The notes under the pieces were generated by a model, which saw nothing but the letters and a program-made list of their open reading frames with translations, made no database searches and was not told the origin of the DNA. From Ailanthus altissimus (lineage: Eukaryota; Streptophyta; Magnoliopsida; Sapindales; Simaroubaceae): DNA of 64,000 nucleotides. The DNA lies in assembly GCA_946807835.1 (NCBI GenBank), contig OX327710.1:18650501-18714500 (forward strand). The letters run 5' to 3'. A program made the position numbers and the translations under genes. This document shows positions 13,592 through 24,980 of this stretch, piece by piece (the first letter of the stretch is position 1; each line of letters opens with the position of its first letter).

Positions 13592-14889
13592 TTTAACAAG
13601 TTCTCCAAACAACAAAAGGGTCTCTGAAACAAATAAAAAGAACCACAGAATCAACCCTCTATTTGCTCCAGTCAAAATAGAAAAAATAAAATGTACCCTT
13701 CAGCTAGACTAATTACAGTCCTAAATTGCATATAAAGTTTCCAATCGTCAGAGCACAATCAACGAGTAATCCAATTTCTATTTTTTAAATGCCCCGAAAT
13801 TCCCACCTTTACTTGTAAATTAGCATAAAAAAATTGGTTGTTATGGTTAATTTCTGTTACAATGATGCACAAAGCCAGCTCAAGCAGCTTAAATTCTTCG
13901 GTAATAAGCAACAATTACAAAGACAATCACAAAATAAAATATAATATAAACTGCAAAACTATATGATCATGAACTACCCCGAAATTCAAAACTCAACCAT
14001 TCGAGTTAAGCTTTTGCTATTCTTCCACATTCTCTAAGTTAACTAAACAAATCGATTCTGGGTTTAATACATCACGCAGAAGAAAATAGAAGTCAATATT
14101 AATAAATAAGTATATAGAGGGAGGGTGAGAGTACCTGCAGATTTTGGGTTTTATTTCCTTTTGCTCTCTCTTTTTGAATATCACAAGCTGGGATCGAGTG
14201 GAACTCTGAATTAGAGAGAAAGCGACCGAAACCCTAAAATAAAAAAATTGAAATTTGAACTTTTGGTGCTTAATGTTTGAGGTTTTCCTCCAAATGACGT
14301 AAAGGTCCTTTCGAAAATGGTTTTGGCGCTCAGTTTACCGATTTGCTCTAAGGTCTATATTTGTCATTTCATCTTTTATTAAGTTATCTAGTAATTTAAG
14401 GAGGGTAAAATTCAAATTCTTTAATTTAGATTCAAATCTAAATTTTTTTTAATAATTTAAAATTAGAGTTTTACTCGAATTTTTTTGAATTTGCGTTTAA
14501 ATTCGAATTTGAATTCAAATCTAGGTTTAAGCCTAAATTTTCTTTTTATTTTTAATTTTTTTAAATATTTAGTAAAATTTGAATTTTTGAGATATTTTAT
14601 TTAAAATTCGAGTTAGGTTTTTGAATTTTTGCAAAAATTTGAATTTAAATTTTTTTTAAAAAAAAGACTCAAATCCTAACAAAAAATCAAAATTTCAAGA
14701 TTAGGTTTCGAATCCGAATTTTTTCCCATCCCTATCTAATATTATGATTCTTTTTAAAAAAGGAAGAATTTTTTTTTATGTTTTTTTTTTCAATATTGGT
14801 TACCGTTTCATTTTTATGTTAAAAATTTCCCAATTTCTAATTTTGTATACAAAATTTCATTTTTCTAAAAAATTTGGTAAAATATAAAT
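13592..14889. other. NUP35 leader and promoter, then a low-complexity repeat
   Basis: 13592-14200 holds the NUP35 5' UTR with its probable intron and a CT-rich leader at 14155-14175. From 14400 to 14740 there is a low-complexity block of AAATTCGAATTTGAATTCAAA-like words, partly self-complementary, ending CCCATCCCTATCTAAT. It looks like a decayed short repeat, not a gene. Confidence 0.5.
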
Positions 14890-15943
14890 TTTTTATATTA
14901 ATCTATTGAAGGATATTAACCTTTGTACTAATCTTTCTTAGCGATTAGCCTTTACACTAATACTCAATTATTGTGAAAACGTTCAATCAGAAGAAAAAAA
15001 AAGAGAAAAAAAATGAGAATAATATCAATAAAGAACACACAATTAATTACGTAGTTTAGTACAACGCTTACATTCACGGTAATAACAAGTTCTTAACCTC
15101 TTTTATTAAAATTCACAAAAAAATTATAAATCACCACGATCTCTCTCAATAGATAATTAAGAAATACAAGAATATAGAAGTCTTAAATAATTTATTAGTG
15201 TTCTGTTTGTTCACACATAATAAAAATACTCATTATGGTTCTATTTTAATGTATCTAACACTTCGTATCTACTTAATTCTTTGTTCTATTTTGAAGTCTC
15301 TCTTCATACTTAATGAATTATAATGAGTTATAAGAATTTATATAGTATATATAAAGGCCTAAAAAGCTCTAAACTTAATTGAAATAAGAGTTTTTGCATT
15401 TTGGTTTCCAAAACTCATTTAAAGAAATCAATTTCAAACAAAGCAGAAGTTTCTCAAAGTTGAGCACTGCCGTGTTGCCTAGGACAAGAAGTAACGCCTT
15501 AGCGCTAGCAATTCTGTTTATAGCACTGTTGTGGTGCAACTTGGTGTTGTCACCTGTCTTTTTTTCACCCCTCCTTAAGGGTGAGCACTGGTTTAGTTTA
15601 ATTAAAAATTGAATTAAATTTTTTAGTTTGTTTAAATTAAAAATATACAATAAGATTTAAATAATTAAAAAAATCAAAAACCGAATAGAACAGCATCGAA
15701 CTGATTTGGTTAGGTTCCATATGATTAAACCAATCGGTTCTAATTTCTTGAAAATGATTAGTTTGGTTCCGACTCGAAAAGAATCAAAACCGAAAATACT
15801 TACTCCTACATCTTCTTGCATTAAACTCTCCATTTTATTCTTTTTTTGACGACCTTCGTGCAATAAAATTCTTGTTGTCTCTTCATTTAATACTCATCAA
15901 ATTTATGCTCAAATATGATTGTTAAATCATTAATTTCATCACA
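14890..15943 (-). mobile_element. Decayed LTR, family B (same family as 50843-51705)
   Basis: A diverged solo LTR or LTR fragment. Read on the minus strand, its first part (15943-15780) matches the start of the LTR at 51705, including CAATCATATTTGAG, and its last part (15200-14890) matches the end of that LTR, including the words around GCTTACATTCACGGT. A stretch of TTTAGTTT/TTGGTT low-complexity repeat (15589-15790) seems inserted. No internal retroelement coding region adjoins it. Borders are approximate because the ends are decayed. Confidence 0.6.
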
Positions 15944-16412
15944 TCTTTTAAAAAAATTATATTTATATTATAAAAGGAGTGTCAATAATTAAATATAATT
16001 TTAAATATTATATGCTATTGACAAAAGAGTGATATACTCTCCGTATAATATCTCAATATTTTTCATTTAAGTGATGTGTAAATAATTACTAAATAGTAAA
16101 ATTGTATAATAAATAACTTTAAATTTTTTTTAAAATAACCATTCAATAAAATATTTTGATACATTACTTAAGATAAAAAAAATTAAAATATTACATAAAA
16201 AATACAATATTATTTATCGATAAATATATTACGTTATGATCACCAAATCATTAATTAGGTGTTATGACAATTGTTTGAGAAATATCGAATTATTTATTAA
16301 CAAATGAAGTGCAACCGTTAAAACATTTGATTAATATTTATTTTAAAATAAAATCATATTTATCACAATTTCAATCCGAGTCTAAACTCTAAATTGAAAA
16401 CTTCATTGGTAA
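15944..16412. other. AT-rich spacer between two LTR remnants
   Basis: Very AT-rich, with no open frame of note and no recognised repeat, apart from TTAATT/AAATA-rich runs. Confidence 0.5.
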
Positions 16413-16546
16413 GATTAGTACTTAAATTGTCGTACTTGGTAATCTAAACAGTTATGTTAGAAAATTGGTGATTTAACAAGATTAGTACTTAAATTGTCGT
16501 ACTTGGTAATCTAAACAGTTATGTTAGAAAATTGGTGATTTAACAA
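16413..16546. repeat. 67-bp exact tandem duplication across an LTR border
   Basis: Bases 16413-16479 recur at 16480-16546. Each unit has about 41 bp of flank (GATTAGTACTTAAATTG at its start), then A TGTTAGAAAATTGG and the next few bases of the family A LTR. The copies appear identical. Confidence 0.9.
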
Positions 16547-17586
16547 TTTTGATTGAATAAGAATTGAGATGAATATTAAAGTAGAGAGTCACAAAAAGTC
16601 TAGAACGTGTGGGACACGTATGGAGAAGTTTAAGATGTGTAGGACACGAAAGGGGAAGTGAAACGAGACTTAAAGACGCAAAGGAAAAGAAAAAAATCGC
16701 GGAGAGATGACCAGCGCCGCAGCGCCCAGGGATGAGCGTCGCGGCGCTCAACACATAAGACCAACGCCGCAGCGCTAGGTCTTTAATGCTGCAGCACTGG
16801 ACATGAGAAGGGCCAGCGCCGCAGCGCTGGATCCTCAGTGCGCAGTGCTAGACGCGAGTAAGGCTAGCACCGAGGAGCCCAGGGATGAGCACCGTAGCGC
16901 CAGAACGCGTGGAAAAGTTCGTTTTGGTTCGAGATTTCAAGTTTTGGGAAGTTTTGGACTTCTAAAATAAGTGGACTCTTACTCCAACAAGGAATAGGGT
17001 TTGTAGGCACGAAATACACTCTATATAAATACTTGTAAACCCTTATTTAAGATTAAGTATCTAAGATTTCAAGATATAACCACAAGAACAAATAGAGGAG
17101 TTAGGTAAGCACTAAGTGCGTGGTGCACTAAGGTATAACCTTGGGGGTGTTTTCTTCTTTAGATTCTTTGAGTGAATAAAAAAGAAACACCATAAATCTT
17201 TTTGGCTTAGATGCTCGTGTTATTCTTGTGTTCCTTGTAAAAATCTCTTATGAGGAGATACGAAGAGGTCTTAGGGAGTCATGGTGATCAAGGATAGATG
17301 CTTAGAGGTCTCTATGAGAGATACTAAGGGGTCTTGTGGGATCATTGATGATGTAAGAAGATATTTTGTTATCTATTTCAATAGTAAGAAGCTGGATCAT
17401 GGATCTTCCGTGGATGTAGGCAATTTGGGTCAAACCACGTATATCTTGTGTCTTGTGATTAGTTTATTTTTTTTATCTTTTATTGGTGTGTTAATCTTAT
17501 GTGTTCTTACTTATGGTATGAGTTATGATTTTTCGTTGCGCAAAGAATATCAAGGTTGTGACTTAATTGATGTAATAGAGGTGTCA
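16522..17586 (+). mobile_element. Solo LTR of copia family A, 1065 bp
   Basis: It starts TGTTAGAAAATTGG and ends near GTGTCA. It matches, in inverted orientation, the LTR at 58820-59640, which is followed by a primer-binding site and copia gag. Shared landmarks in order: the TGTTAG start, a GC-rich block with GCGCCGCAGCGC words (16703-16895), a TATATAA box (about 17022), a CACTAAGTGC word, a GTGGATGTAGGCAATT word near 17410, AACCACGTA, and TTTCGTTGCGCAA near 17530. No internal region or other LTR adjoins, so a solo LTR is the simplest reading. No clear target duplication is visible. It is longer than the other copy (821 bp), largely through the GC-rich block. The open frame at 17281-17592 lies within the LTR and is not taken as a gene. 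Confidence 0.8.
16703..16895. repeat. GC-rich imperfect minisatellite inside the family A LTR
   Basis: The word AGCGCCGCAGCGC and variants (AGCGTCGCGGCGCT, AACGCCGCAGCGCT, AGCACCGTAGCGCC) recur, separated by CAGGGATG or TGGACATGAGAAGG-like linkers. The block is rich in CpG and self-complementary, unlike the AT-rich surroundings. A shorter version lies in the sister LTR (about 59345-59450). Confidence 0.85.
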
Positions 17587-17906
17587 AATTGAAGTACATG
17601 GCGTAATATCCTTAATAAACTAAAATTATATTAAATTTAAAATTTGACACAATTATGCGATTGAATCGATTTCTCATTGTAATTAAGTTTGCCTTTGACT
17701 TGGATTTTAGTAATAGTAATGCAAATTATGCTCGAGATGCAAATTATGCTCGAGAAAGCATGTAAGCATTTACTAATGAAATATGAATTCATTAACAATG
17801 TCAAAGCTGCCATTTATTCCAAATCCTAAGCTCCATGGAGGCAATCCCCTCTGATTAACTATGTACAAAAATGGGGATTATCCATGTGAGATCTTGACAA
17901 AATGTT
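17587..17906. other. Spacer with an 18-bp tandem repeat
   Basis: No gene is supported. The 18-bp unit ATGCAAATTATGCTCGAG is present twice around 17720-17755. The stretch next to 17906 is probably the 3' UTR of the small minus-strand gene. Confidence 0.5.
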
Positions 17907-18707
17907 TTAAAAAGGAGCAGACACTGGCTCTTTAAGGTTAGATTGATCAGGAGAATCTACATTAACATTGATCACGGAACATTGGCATGGTGTTTCAATG
18001 ACTTGACTGATCTGATCATTGGCAACAACATTACTGCACTGAAGTTTAGGATTGAAAATTTGCTGTGCCTTCTGCTGCTGCTTCATCGGCTTTTTCTCCT
18101 CAACTCCAACTGGTTCCAGGCCCTGGAAAAACAAAACTTACAAGTACCCATAAAAGAGCAAGTTTTATTAGGCAAGAATGATCAAATTAAACACATAATG
18201 CTGCATATGCTATGTTGGAAACACACCTTGATGGATATAATTGATGCTTCTTTTGGTTCCATCTTTTGAATTACATCGGCTGCCACCTCCTGCTTCCAAA
18301 ACAAACGATTATAACAAATAAATAAGCCCCTCCCATTCAAACCCTAGACCTATTTTCATCCCAACAGGGTATTATGGATTAAACTAACAGACACTCAACA
18401 TTCTGAAAATAGTATTTTAAAAACAATTATCACAATGAAAATACAATGTTTCTTTCATTTTTGGCACTGAACTGATGAATTTTATTAGAATGGGGCACAA
18501 CACAAGGAGAAGCAACATCAACATCATATTTTCCCTCTATTTTCCCTCTAAAAGTGAAAATTTTCCCGAAACCAACAACTGGAAAGTTCTAAAACCAACG
18601 AGAGAAAAAATAAGTAAAAAAGAACTTACCCTAGCAAGGTTGAGTTGCCCTTCACTCAAGGTCTTAGGCTCCATTTCAATGGAGCAACATATTTTAATGT
18701 TAGCCAT
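17907..18707 (-). CDS. Small three-exon gene, unknown protein of 107-118 residues
   Basis: Not recognised with certainty. Exons, minus strand: 18707-18630, 18289-18227 and 18122-17907, all in phase 0 with clean borders (AGG|GTAAG, CAG|GAGG, AAG|GTGTG, CAG|GGCC), joining to 357 nt. The second Met (18674) gives MEPKTLSEGQLNLAR and may be the true start (107 residues). Exon 2 encodes EVAADVIQKMEPKEASIISIK; exon 3 starts GLEPVGVEEKKPMKQQQK. The N-terminal half looks helical, the middle is Lys/Gln-rich, and the tail is polar with a few Cys; there is no signal peptide or membrane segment. An unknown small Arabidopsis gene (about At3g16330) lies near NUP35 and could be the orthologue; this is from memory and untested. 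The open phase across three exons is the main evidence. Confidence 0.65.
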
Positions 18708-19007
18708 AAGCAGCACAAAATCAACCCAAATCTCTCATTCAAATCAAGTTGGCTATACAGCCCATTACCACCACCCACCAACAATGTCGCACTTTCAAAC
18801 TTCCATGCACGTTCTTGCCTATAAATAAGCCAAAACAGCACTGATGTTGTCCCTATCCTCACGGTTTCATTGACTTAAAAATTGCATAAATTGAGGTTAC
18901 AAACAGATCATATAAACTACAAAAGCCATATCTAGCTACCTCTCATTCACATCCCGTGCCTAAAATTTGAAATTAGCCTCAAACTATTACACTTCACGTG
19001 GATTACC

Positions 19008-19340
19008 TTTGATTGGTCTACTGATGTAATGGTGAGTAGTAAATCTATGTGATTCCATTGATTTTCATGGAAAATTCAAAATTGTTACATGGATATGAGC
19101 TGTAAAAGTGGCGTAGCTCTGCCTTTACAGCAAAATTTCCTAGAAATTGTAAATATCGAAAATTGACGCCATTGCTTATTGGGTCAAATCCAAACACAGC
19201 CCTGCTTTGTTGAGTCCATGAATAATAATCAGAATACCCCAGTCCTTTTCTAAGGAAGCCCACAAACATTTTATTCACCAACTCACACGAGGGTATAATT
19301 TGAAAAGATTATCTAGAGTTTAACTGAAGTCTCAATACGT
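19008..19340 (+). repeat. Diverged direct repeat, left copy
   Basis: About 330 bp that recurs in the same orientation at 24625-24980. Shared words include CCTTTGATTGGT, AAATCTATGTG, TTTTCCTAGAAA, TCGCTTATTGG or TTGCTTATTGG, GTCCATGAA, and CCTTTTCTAAG. Neither copy has a convincing coding frame. Confidence 0.75.
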
Positions 19341-19809
19341 GAACATAGTTGATATTTGATAATACCCACTTATAATTTTTTTTTAAATATTGTAAGTAAC
19401 CCGTCTCAAATATTGCTCGAATGATTATGATTATGCTTTATTTTTGTTATCACTTAAATTTGAGTAAAATTTTATTTAAAAGAAAAAAAAATTTTGTGTC
19501 AACACTCAATATAATATTTAAAAATATTATCTTGAATATTCTCAAAGTTTAACTGAATTTTAACAATATTTTTAATTTTAAAAAATAAGTAATAATGTCA
19601 ATAATTAGAGAATATTTTATTAAAATTAACAAAATTAGATAAAGTAACTAATTTTCTTTTAGATATAAAAAGTAATGAAACGATCGTTGTACCCTTATAC
19701 AGTAAATGAGAAACATATTTCTCATATAAAAATTTGACTTTTAAATAATAAATTAATAATATTTTTTTTAATTTAATAATATAATTATTACATTAAAAAA
19801 TAAAATTAA

Positions 19810-20165
19810 AGAAAAAATAGTCGCTATTGCAACAGCCATTTTATGGCTGCGAGCAGTGACCACTTTTGGTTATGAGCAACGATTAAGGGTGGGTACGGTC
19901 TGGTTCAATTTTTTTAATAAATAAAATCGAAATCGATTTTTTTAATAAAAAAAATAAACTGGATCATACCGATTTTTTTGGTTCAATTTTTTTGATTTTT
20001 TTTTAGGAGCCCAAAAAAATCAGATTGAACTAACCGGTTCGATTCAATTTTTTCAGTTTCTAATTTTTTATACCCATCCTTAGCAACGACTATTTTCAAT
20101 TGTTACTCCAATGGTCACTTTTAGCTGTTGTTCTAGTGGCCACTTTCAATCATTGCTCCAATGGC
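19810..20165. repeat. 25-28-bp minisatellite split by a low-complexity repeat
   Basis: Units of the type CACTTTCAATCATTGCTCCAA recur at 20090-20165, and related words lie at 19810-19880. Between them, 19886-20085 is a GGTTCAATTTTTTT-type repeat similar to those at 15589-15790 and 32705-32945, apparently inserted into the minisatellite. Confidence 0.55.
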
Positions 20166-20904
20166 TTTATTTAAAAAATAAATTAAAAAATACTTAGGGT
20201 TATTAAAGTAATTATTTGAATATAAGAATAAAATTATTTGAATGTAAAAATAAGAGTATTTGAACATATGAATAAGAGGTATTTAAACACTGAGATAAAA
20301 ACCATTTAAACAAAATAATATTTAAATAAATATGTTGCTATTTTTTAATTAATTATAATAAAAAACTTTTAACAATCGAACATTACGACCGATTTTCTAA
20401 AATTAAGAGTATTGCCAATATTAATCTAAACCTCCCAAAGATATTAATGTTAACATCCCTAGTGCTTAATGTACACATCAATATTCTTAATTAATGGAGT
20501 GTCTTGGAAAGCACTCTATTGACTTGGGTTTCGGTCCACCAACAAAGGGCGAAGAAAAGAAATCTTGGGCTTCATAACACAGTCGGCATTAAGCAATGGC
20601 ATTTTCGTGGTTGTTTAACATTTTGAAGGGCCATTTACTAAACTTCTTCAGCTTCGCATACAATACGTAAACGTCTAATCAGCGGGCTCAGTTTCTAGGG
20701 ATTCAATTCGTCGCAACAGCCGCCATCTTTCTCATGTACACATTATTTTTTTAATCGTGATTCGATTTTGTGTATCTGATAATCAAAGCTTTAAATTTTA
20801 GCTTAATAAAGGTTAATTACTTTCTTGCAGGTCAAGCTAGGGTTATATATTCTTCGATTGATCCAAATAATCGGAACGCTAATCAACGAACCTCTCTTCC
20901 GGCT

Positions 20905-23900
20905 ATGTTCAAATTCTGGTATTATATTTGATTCTCTAATTTCATTTAATTTCGTTTAAAATATTTATCTTTAAATACTGTTTATTAATAATCATTTTGT
21001 CATCTAAGCTTTGTAGTTTGTATGCAGAAATTAAATTCCAAATCTGCTTCCTGATTTTGATATATGTTTTAGCTTAAGTTTTTGGGTGTTATTATACTTC
21101 TACACTAATTTTCTCTCAATTTCTTTCTTGGGATAATTTGGGATGCTGTCGGGGTTATATGTATTGAAGTTCTTTAATTTCTGGGTTTATGGTTTATCTA
21201 GCAATTTTCAAAAGGTCAACCTCTGAAAGAAATATCTGACCCCAATCAAAATTTTATGTAATTACACATCAAGAATGTTATTTATGAGGACATTGTTGTC
21301 GGTATTGAAAATGATTTGCTGTACGTGCCTACGGACTTGGATATTGCTTTGAACTGAAACTTGTAGAATGTATGTTTATGCGCACAGGGGTTCAAATGAG
21401 CAGCAACAAGCTCAGCCGTCTCCACAAGATGTTACGTCACAGTCCTGGTATCCTCCCTCTGTTGTCTCCCCAGATTCTTCCCGCCCTTCAACACCTGGTA
21501 GTATGAGTTCTTTTGGAAGCTTCAATTCACCAAGGCCCACAGAACACACACAGTCCTCTTCATATGTTTCGCCCACTGAAGCTGCCGGCATTATCGCCCA
21601 CTTGAAGGACAAAAGGTGAGAAATCTTATGCTTTAACTCAATATCATGATTGCAACCAAACTATGTAATACACTGAAAGCGAAGTGCAAGAAACTAAATG
21701 GTATTACTATAGGGCTATCCTTGAGTAATTTCCCTTGTGGGGTTGTTTACTTATTGTAGGATTTCTTGCCTGCTTGTGAAAGTGATTATGGATACATGTA
21801 TGCCTCTCTCACAAATTTAAATTTTTTGAAATGAATGCGGAAAAGAGCATCAACCGTGTATTGCCAGTCTCATTATTTACCAATTGTATCTGGGCTTACT
21901 GACTGTTTAAATCCTGTCTTTCTATTGCATATGTACATGTGCATGTTTATGTTACAATAAGTGTTAATTGATACTGTGATTGTTCGTTTATCATAATTGT
22001 CAAACTCTTAACACATTGGATATCTAGAATTTTGGCTCCAACGAATGTTGCAATGAGTTTTCTGATTTTTCATATTCATAAAATAATTTAGGATTTTTTG
22101 TGATAGCGAACCAAAAGAGAAAAAGAAATGGGAAAAAATTGAAAACAAAAAGGGGAGAAATTTTGAAGTAATTTAGGAGAACAAATCAATAGTTTTATTC
22201 TGATAATCATAGTGTTCAATAGTCTTGCTGAAACATTGAAAATAAGACCCCATTTATAGTGGCTGTAATCGCAAGGAAAAGAGGAACAATCTCCAATAAA
22301 GAAATAAAATTCCTACTTTAGTGCGAATAAGGGAAACCAAATCTAAAAAAAATAAAAGACGACTGAAACAAGTAAAATGAAACTTAATCTCACTTCTAAA
22401 TAAGCATAGCTTGTGTTTATCATTGTGTTTAAATACTTATTGATTTTAGCTGATTTCTTCATGTGGATGTTCATATCTGCTTTGTTTAATCAATTACTTG
22501 TTTCTCAAAAACTTGTCTAGTGTTGATGAGTTACGGAAGCTTTTGTCAGACAAGGATGCATACCATCAATTTCTACTTTCGATTGAGCAAGTGAAAATTC
22601 AAAACAATGTAAGTTGCAAAATTTGCTCTTCTGTTGGTCGTGGGGGTTTCTCAGCTACATGTTGCTTATTTCCATTTGTTTACTGGTCTATGTGTATATC
22701 ATTTTAAAGGTTCTCTGTTTATAGTATATTGTCTCTGGGATTGAAAGAGTAGTTTGTTTGGCTATGATGGGGAACAGTAATTGGTTTTCCATTCAGATGG
22801 GAGGACCTGGTTGGTTTCCCAGCACTGCCATCACAGCAAACCCTAGCTGCCATATGATTAAAACCTCTATGTCACGACACTAGCTATTTCCCAGTGCACT
22901 AGGGCACAGGAGCAAGAGCGGTCATGGCTGTTGTGTTTTTTCTTCAGTTTGATCTCCAATCATGTTCATCATAAAAAGAGATTAGGCAAAAAGACAACTA
23001 AAAATCTGTCTGTATGGTAATGATAGCTGTCTGTATGGTAATGATAGCAATAGAATTCATACTAATCCATTTAGTGTGTTCACGACATTCTGCTGTGTCT
23101 ATAATGTTTCATAGTTTAACATCCTTGACAGAATTAATAAAATGAGATAGGAAGTCAAGATGTCATGGTCAGCTTTTTTTACCATAGCAATTCTGTATAC
23201 ACATGTCCAGATGCAGTGTACGCTTGTATGCATAATAGATACAGGCACACATCTGCACATCGGAAAGATACAAGCAGTTTATGTTTTGATGCTGTTGCTC
23301 CTAGCTTCCTGATCTTTTTCTGGTTTTCTGCCAACTTATTCTTACAAGCCTTCCTTTTTTTTTTTCTGACCTCATCTTCTGTGTTCTTATTTTCTTAATT
23401 CTCATCATTAGATAAGGAATGAACTTCGCAAGGAAACTTTGCAGATTGCCAGTGAGTTATTGTGCATATTTTTATCTGTAAATATGTTAGTATTTATGTT
23501 GCTGGTTATATGTCATAAATAATTCTGAATTAATTCTCTAAATAAGCAGAGGACAATTTGGACAAAGAACCACGCATAATCGAGCTTAAAAACCAAGTAA
23601 GATTCTGAGCGGTATTTTGTTTTCTTGTCTGCATATATTTTTGGTGCACCATTTGTAAAACCCTTATCCTTTTTTCATTTGTGGGTTAGTCCAAGATTAT
23701 CCGGACAACAGAGTTGGCTGCGGCTCAGGAGAAATTATATGAACTTGAGAGACAGAAAGAACAACTATTGAAGTTGTACTCTCCTGCATCCCTTCTACAA
23801 AGGCTTCAAGGTAATGACAATGAATATCTATCTCAAGGACCAAGAATTTGCAGAACCTAATTCTGTTTGGATGTTAAAATAGTAATGTGAACTTTTCGTG

Positions 23901-24071
23901 TTTGCAGAAGCAATGAGTAAGACTGAGGAGGAATCTGAAGAGCTGCACAGGCAGCTCCTTGATGGAGAGATGGATATTGGCCCTTTTGTGCAAAAGTACA
24001 AGAAACTGCGCACAACTTACCACCGACGAGCACTCATTCATCTTGCGGCTAGGACATCCTTGGTTGGTTGA
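20905..24071 (+). CDS. VPS37: VPS37 homologue, ESCRT-I subunit, 7 exons
   Basis: Subunit of ESCRT-I, which sorts ubiquitinated membrane proteins into multivesicular bodies together with VPS23 and VPS28. Exons: 20905-20918, 21388-21615, 22521-22608, 23412-23451, 23550-23596, 23690-23810, 23908-24071, all with GT/AG borders; 702 nt, 233 residues. The protein starts MFKFWGSNEQQQAQPSPQD, followed by a Ser/Pro-rich stretch, then the Mod(r)/VPS37 domain (SVDELRKLLSDKDAYHQFLL, NELRKETLQIAKDNL, a coiled coil with AAAQEKLYELERQKEQLLK, and FVQKYKKLRTTYHRRALIHL). From memory it is close to Arabidopsis VPS37-1/VPS37-2. The first exon has only 14 coding bases. The long intron 2 (21616-22520) holds no gene. 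It looks intact. Confidence 0.95.
23007..23048. repeat. 21-bp tandem duplication in a VPS37 intron
   Basis: TGTCTGTATGGTAATGATAGC is present twice in a row in intron 3. It is a minor replication-slippage type duplication. Confidence 0.85.
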
Positions 24072-24624
24072 TGAGGGCCGCCGGAGGTAAATGTGTACAT
24101 GAAACATGATTTGCTTGTCTCGTATGTATGAAACTCCAATATCTGATACAGTTTTACCCTGTTGCATGTATCATTTGGTCATATTCTTGTCACAATGACT
24201 GCTGTGTGCTTGTTCTTACTCTGATATCCGATACAGTTTTAATTAGATGGTTGTCTGATTTCTTCAATTCAGCAAGAGATGTCTTTAACCGAAATTTATT
24301 CTGATTTCTGAATCAAAATAAGCACCCTGGAATCAAATAGATTGGTAGCATTGCTTTATGGGGTTTTAGTTCTAAACCTATTTGTCATAAAGCCTATTTA
24401 TGTATTGAGAATACTAATATAGACCCCAAAGATCAGTAAAGTACCTCAACTATTTAAGCCATATCAAAATGATGATTTTCCAATATGACATCCGATGTTA
24501 GGAGTATTGGTTGTTTTTTTCAATATCTATTAAATTTAGTTTCGTAAACTTCAACTTTAATTCACTAATCATCAATCGATTCAAGTTGTAGCACAAACGA
24601 GGGTTAGTCACTTTTGTTCATACT

Positions 24625-24980
24625 CCTTTGATTGGTAAGATTATGGCGGGTACTAAATCTATGTGGTTCAATTGATTCTCATTGGAAAATTTTTGCATGG
24701 ATGAAGTGGTTTAGCTCCCTGACAGCAATTTTCCTAGAAAATGTGTAGTGGGAAAATTACATCGCTTATTGGACCTACTTCAATTGCAGGCTCTGTTTAG
24801 TCCATGAAATAAGTAACTGAACTCCACTATCCTTTTCTAAGAAACCGACATTAGCAAGAGGGCACATTTTGTTGAATCTTTAATTCGTGTGTATCATTTG
24901 AAAGATTGTGCATGGTATGACACATTAGTTAATTTCCACGTGTTGATATTGGAGATTAACTAAGGTCTCAACAAGAAGGT
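24625..24980 (+). repeat. Diverged direct repeat, right copy
   Basis: Partner of 19008-19340 in the same orientation, so the two copies bracket the VPS37 gene. Order of shared words is kept (CCTTTGATTGGT, AAATCTATGTGG, TTTCCTAGAAAAT, CCTTTTCTAAG, then GGTCTCAACA against AGTCTCAATA). Confidence 0.75.

Larger units (their letters stand above)
18708..20904. other. Intergenic: repeats and VPS37 promoter/leader
   Basis: It contains a 330-bp repeat (19008-19340) whose partner lies beyond VPS37, then an AT-rich part (19370-19800) and a minisatellite with an inserted low-complexity repeat (19810-20165). The VPS37 promoter and 5' UTR follow (about 20560-20904). A 5' UTR intron ending at the CTTGCAG near 20824-20830 is likely. 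No other gene was found. Confidence 0.5.

Noticed and set aside
17281..17592. 103-codon frame downstream of the GC-rich block
   Set aside because: It lies inside the family A solo LTR and its hydrophobic stretch comes from T-rich LTR sequence.
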